Below are positions 60,940 to 64,000 of a stretch of 64,000 nt of DNA, one piece after another. The stretch comes from Aequorivita iocasae (GTDB lineage: Bacteria > Bacteroidota > Bacteroidia > Flavobacteriales > Flavobacteriaceae). Within the stretch, counting starts at the first letter, position 1. Every line of letters starts with the position of its first letter. Position numbers and translations under genes: made by a program. Below the pieces are notes generated by a model that worked only from the letters and a program-made list of their open reading frames with translations, had not been told where the DNA came from and ran no database searches. The stretch covers positions 3,250,001 to 3,314,000 of the forward strand of contig NZ_CP068439.1 of NCBI RefSeq assembly GCF_016757735.1, written 5' to 3'.

Positions 60940-61023
60940 TGAGTGGTGAGTGGTGAGCGGTGAGCGGTGAGCGGTGAGTGGTGAGCGGTGAGCGGTGAGT
61001 GGTGAGTGGTGAGTGGTGAGTGA
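60940..61023. repeat. Heptanucleotide tandem repeat, 12 units of TGAGTGG/TGAGCGG
   Basis: Twelve 7-bp units run without gaps from the base after the phosphatase stop codon: TGAGTGG or TGAGCGG, the last being TGAGTGA. Within a unit only the fifth base changes (T or C). There is no reading frame because each frame soon meets TGA. Confidence 0.95.
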
Positions 61024-61035
61024 AATTATTCTTTC

Positions 61036-61090
61036 TTCTTTATTCTCTATTCTCTATTCTCTATTCTCTATTCTATAATCTATATTCTAT
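61036..61090. repeat. Heptanucleotide tandem repeat ATTCTCT and degenerate flanks
   Basis: Four exact ATTCTCT units lie at 61042-61069, followed by ATTCTATAATCTATATTCTA, a degenerate continuation, and preceded by CTTTCTTCTTT. It follows the TGAGTGG tract directly and lies upstream of the smpB promoter box. Confidence 0.85.
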
Positions 61091-61133
61091 CATAATTATT
61101 CACTAAACATTATAAATTCTACATTAATCATTC

Positions 61134-61141
61134 TACTTTTG
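61134..61141 (+). promoter_or_regulatory. -7 promoter box touching smpB (TACTTTTG)
   Basis: A full TAnnTTTG match that ends 5 nt before the ATG at 61147, implying a leaderless or nearly leaderless mRNA. Confidence 0.5.
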
Positions 61142-61146
61142 CACCT

Positions 61147-61611
61147 ATGGCAATTCAGAAAAACGTAAAAATAAAAAACCGGAAAGCTAAGTTTGAGTAT
61201 GAAATTCTTGATACTTATACAGCTGGAATTGTTTTGCGCGGTACTGAAATAAAAGCCATCCGCGAAGGAAAGGCCTCCATAGCCGAAAGTTTTTGCGAAT
61301 TCAGCAACGGGGAGCTGTTTGTGATAAACATGACCGTTCAGGAATATAGCCACGCCACGCACTACAGCCACGCCCCAAAAAGCGAGCGCAAACTTTTACT
61401 GAACCGCAGTGAACTAAAAAAACTTGAAAAAGAGGTAAAAAACAGCGGGCTTACCATCATTCCCTTAGTGCTCTTCACCAACGATAGAGGTTTGGCAAAG
61501 GTAGACATTGCCCTTTGCCGCGGTAAAAAGGAATATGATAAACGTGAAGTCATCAAAGAACGCGACTCCAAAAAGCAACTCAGCCGGATTAAAAAAGCGT
61601 TTAATAATTAA
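61147..61611 (+). CDS. smpB: SsrA-binding protein SmpB
   Basis: A 154-residue RNA-binding protein that delivers tmRNA to stalled ribosomes. Typical segments: KNRKAKFEYEILDTYTAGIV, LRGTEIKAIREGKASIAESF, then KNSGLTIIPLVLF and the basic C-terminal tail GKKEYDKREVIKERDSKKQL. Full length and standard for the family. It is monocistronic with the promoter box almost touching the start codon. tmRNA itself was not seen in this window. Confidence 0.97.
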   Translation: MAIQKNVKIKNRKAKFEYEILDTYTAGIVLRGTEIKAIREGKASIAESFCEFSNGELFVINMTVQEYSHATHYSHAPKSERKLLLNRSELKKLEKEVKNSGLTIIPLVLFTNDRGLAKVDIALCRGKKEYDKREVIKERDSKKQLSRIKKAFNN

Positions 61612-61688
61612 TTCATAAAAATTTTACAGGCACCCAAGCTTTTGGTATTTTGGTTGTTGAATAATTACAACAGCCATCGTTTTCTTTT

Positions 61689-64000
61689 ATGAAAAAAATT
61701 CTCTTTGCCCTGCTTTTACTTTCAGCTTATGTAACGCAAGCCCAAATAGTGGGAAAAGTAACCGATACCAAGGGCCAGCCCCTGCCCTACGTAAACATCT
61801 ATCTTCAAAATAGCTACATAGGCACCACCACCAATGACGATGGCAATTATGCATTGAGCGTTTCACAAAAGACGGAATACAAAATTATTTTTCAGTTCTT
61901 GGGGTATAAAACGCTTACCAAGACCATTGCCCCCAGTGCCTTTCCTTATATTCTGAATGTTTCCCTTGAAGAAGAAACCACTAGCCTAGACGAAGTGGTG
62001 GTAAACACCTCCGAAGACCCCGCATACCGCATCATCCGCAAGACCATTGCCCAACGAAAGGAAAACCTAGAAAAACTTAGTGAGTACACTGCCGATTTTT
62101 ACTCGCGCGGCCTGTGGAAAGTAAAAAACGTACCCGAAAAAATTATGGGACAGGAAGTTGGTGATTTTGATGGGATGCTGGACTCTACACGTACGGGCAT
62201 CATTTACCTTTCGGAAACCATTTCAGAAATAGCGTACCAAAAACCGGATAAGTTCACCGAAAAAATCATTGCCAGTAAAGTAAGCGGGAATGATAATGGC
62301 TTCAGTTTCAACAGTGCGCAGAGCGCCAACATTTCTTTTTATGAAAATACCATAGAGCTAAATGCAGCGCTCGTTTCGCCCATAGCAAACAATGCGTTGA
62401 GCTACTATAATTACAAACTGGACGGGGTTTTTTACGAAGGGCCAAAACTCATCAATAAAATAAAAGTTATCCCCAAACGCCCCAATGACAGGGTGTGGCA
62501 AGGATACGTGTATATTGTGGAAGATGATTGGCAGCTCTATGGGGTTGAACTTAATACCACGGGGGCCGCCATACAGGTGCCTTTTGTAAGCAATTTAATG
62601 GTAAAGCAGAATTACAAGTACGACACCACAAACGACTTCTGGGTAAAAATATCGCAGACTGTTGATTTTGGTTTTGGCTTTTTGGGAATGGAAGGCGATG
62701 GCCGTTTTATAGCCGTTTACAGCAATTATGACTTTAAGCCACAGTTCACCAAAAAATCCTTTACCAACGAGGTGCTATCATTTAAACCGGAGGCTAACAA
62801 AAAAGATAGCCTCTATTGGAAGGGCAGCCGCCCCGTGCCATTAACAGATGAAGAACTTAAGGATTACATTAAAAAAGACAGCATCCAGATTTTAAGACGC
62901 TCAAAACCCTATTTAGACTCCCTCGATGCGAAGTCAAACAAACCGGGCGTTTTGAGCATATTGACCGGCTATACCTATAAAAATTCCTTCGAGAAATGGT
63001 CGGTTGGGTATGAGGGTCCGTTGCCCAATATAAATTTCAACACCGTACAGGGTTGGAACAGCACGGCTGGATTTACCTTTAACAAATGGTATGACGACAA
63101 CCAGACCAATACGCTTTCTGCAGCTATTCGGGCAGATTATGGCATTGCAGAAGACAGGCTTCGGTTTACCGCAAATATCCTTCGGAATTTCAATTGGACC
63201 AATAAATTGCGTATTTCACTTTCCGGCGGAAGCAAAGTGGCCCAATTTAACGATTCTGAGCCTATTTCACCCCTCCTCAATACCATTGCCACCCTTTTCT
63301 TTGAAAGAAACTATATGAAGCTATACGAGCTTAATTTTGGACAGCTGGGTTACAGTCAGGAAGTTTTTAATGGGCTTCATCTGTATGCAAAGGTCGCTTA
63401 TGAGAACAGGAAACCACTTTTTAACAATACCGATTATGTTACCATTCCGTTTGACGATGTGAGCTATACCAGCAACAATCCTTTGGCTCCAAACAATTTC
63501 AACAATGCTGCAATTGCCGAGCATAACATTGTGAAAAGCAAACTTCGGGCGCGTATCAACTTCGCCCAAAAGTATTTTTCAAATCCCGATATGAAATTTA
63601 ATATCGGCGACAACAAATATCCCGAATTGAACCTTTCGGTAGAAAATGGTGCCGCAATTACGGAGAGTCGTTACGATTACACCCAATTTGAAGCCAGCCT
63701 CAACCAGTCCATTTCCTTGGGAAATAAAGGTCAGTTTTATTACAATTTGAAAGGTGGGACTTTTGCGAACGGTGAGGGAATATCGTTTGTAGATTATAAA
63801 CATTTCAACGGAAACCAAACACGGGTAGGCACTTCGCCGAATTATACCAATGTTTTTAACTTGATGCCTTATTATAATTTTAGTACCAACAAAAGCTACT
63901 TTGAAGGCCACGTAGAGCATGATTTCCGTGGGTGGATTTTGGGGAAAATCCCCGGAATCAATCAACTGAACCTCAACTTAGTAGCGGGCGCACATTTTTT
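61689..64000 (+). CDS. DUF5686 outer-membrane protein with carboxypeptidase-regulatory-like domain (cut by window edge)
   Basis: The frame from ATG 61689 stays open to the right edge (770 codons). It begins with signal MKKILFALLLLSAYVTQAQ. A carboxypeptidase-regulatory-like domain follows (IVGKVTDTKGQPLPYVNIYL, then GTTTNDDGNYALSV), and then the long DUF5686 region, with ASKVSGNDNGFSFNSAQSAN and SRPVPLTDEELKDYIKKDSI. The visible C-terminal part alternates strands as in an outer-membrane barrel. Such proteins resemble TonB-dependent receptors in layout but have no plug domain in view. Its ligand is unknown. Confidence 0.88.
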   Translation, partial: MKKILFALLLLSAYVTQAQIVGKVTDTKGQPLPYVNIYLQNSYIGTTTNDDGNYALSVSQKTEYKIIFQFLGYKTLTKTIAPSAFPYILNVSLEEETTSLDEVVVNTSEDPAYRIIRKTIAQRKENLEKLSEYTADFYSRGLWKVKNVPEKIMGQEVGDFDGMLDSTRTGIIYLSETISEIAYQKPDKFTEKIIASKVSGNDNGFSFNSAQSANISFYENTIELNAALVSPIANNALSYYNYKLDGVFYEGPKLINKIKVIPKRPNDRVWQGYVYIVEDDWQLYGVELNTTGAAIQVPFVSNLMVKQNYKYDTTNDFWVKISQTVDFGFGFLGMEGDGRFIAVYSNYDFKPQFTKKSFTNEVLSFKPEANKKDSLYWKGSRPVPLTDEELKDYIKKDSIQILRRSKPYLDSLDAKSNKPGVLSILTGYTYKNSFEKWSVGYEGPLPNINFNTVQGWNSTAGFTFNKWYDDNQTNTLSAAIRADYGIAEDRLRFTANILRNFNWTNKLRISLSGGSKVAQFNDSEPISPLLNTIATLFFERNYMKLYELNFGQLGYSQEVFNGLHLYAKVAYENRKPLFNNTDYVTIPFDDVSYTSNNPLAPNNFNNAAIAEHNIVKSKLRARINFAQKYFSNPDMKFNIGDNKYPELNLSVENGAAITESRYDYTQFEASLNQSISLGNKGQFYYNLKGGTFANGEGISFVDYKHFNGNQTRVGTSPNYTNVFNLMPYYNFSTNKSYFEGHVEHDFRGWILGKIPGINQLNLNLVAGAHF

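Overview
The window is a 64-kb piece of a Bacteroidota chromosome, almost certainly family Flavobacteriaceae. Four signs support this: several secreted proteins with type IX secretion (T9SS) type A C-terminal sorting domains; the gliding lipoprotein GldI; promoters that fit the Bacteroidota -7 box TAnnTTTG with almost no Shine-Dalgarno sequences; and many proteins known mainly from this family (the 94-aa protein next to ribH, DUF3810, DUF6503, DUF5686, YtxJ, tandem rhomboids beside mutL). The DNA is AT-rich. The genus cannot be fixed from sequence alone. LAYOUT. 1-3.1 kb, minus strand: a tightly overlapping operon udk - ftsB/divIC - mutA - small membrane protein - mutB (mutB runs off the left edge), joining pyrimidine salvage, division and methylmalonyl-CoA mutase. 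3.2-12.9 kb: WbqC-like gene; a minus-strand group of a 94-aa protein, mutL, two rhomboid proteases and an EEP-family membrane protein; ribH with a TPR membrane protein; recF with a lipoprotein and a DciA-like DUF721 protein; ndk. 13-19.4 kb: nrnA-gldI-cyclophilin/FKBP lipoprotein cluster, pepD, DUF3810, DUF6503. 19.4-31.9 kb: two pairs of T9SS-exported proteins, three of the four rich in VCBS/FG-GAP repeats, around a lipoprotein/outer-membrane pair, an rRNA/tRNA methyltransferase and a Ste24-like M48 protease. 31.9-43.1 kb: MFS transporter, pheT, two fasciclin proteins, two DUF2007 proteins, an ABC-F ATPase, a thioredoxin-fold lipoprotein, a transaldolase-family aldolase and an SDR. 43.2 kb: the small SRP RNA on the minus strand. 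43.4-55.9 kb: glutaminyl cyclase, a Cys-motif/carboxypeptidase-regulatory protein, a beta-helix lipoprotein, a lipocalin-like gene remnant, a guanine-deaminase-like enzyme, GNAT, glyA, fahA, a TPR lipoprotein, ytxJ and clpB. 56-60.3 kb: an accessory-looking stretch, all on the minus strand (SRPBCC protein, small T9SS protein, SieB-like membrane protein with a second membrane protein, HTH regulator, 42-bp tandem repeats that are open as a repeat peptide, GC-richer 163-aa protein, CsbD). 60.4-64 kb: histidine phosphatase, two heptanucleotide repeat tracts, smpB and a DUF5686 outer-membrane protein cut by the right edge. Most of the window is ordinary core genome. The strongest candidates for something undescribed lie at 56.5-59.9 kb: the 42-bp repeat/14-residue repeat peptide translationally coupled to the 163-aa gene and followed by an HTH gene, and the SieB-like membrane pair between gene-cassette-like intergenic sequences. 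No tRNA, rRNA, CRISPR array, IS element, integrase or complete prophage was seen.
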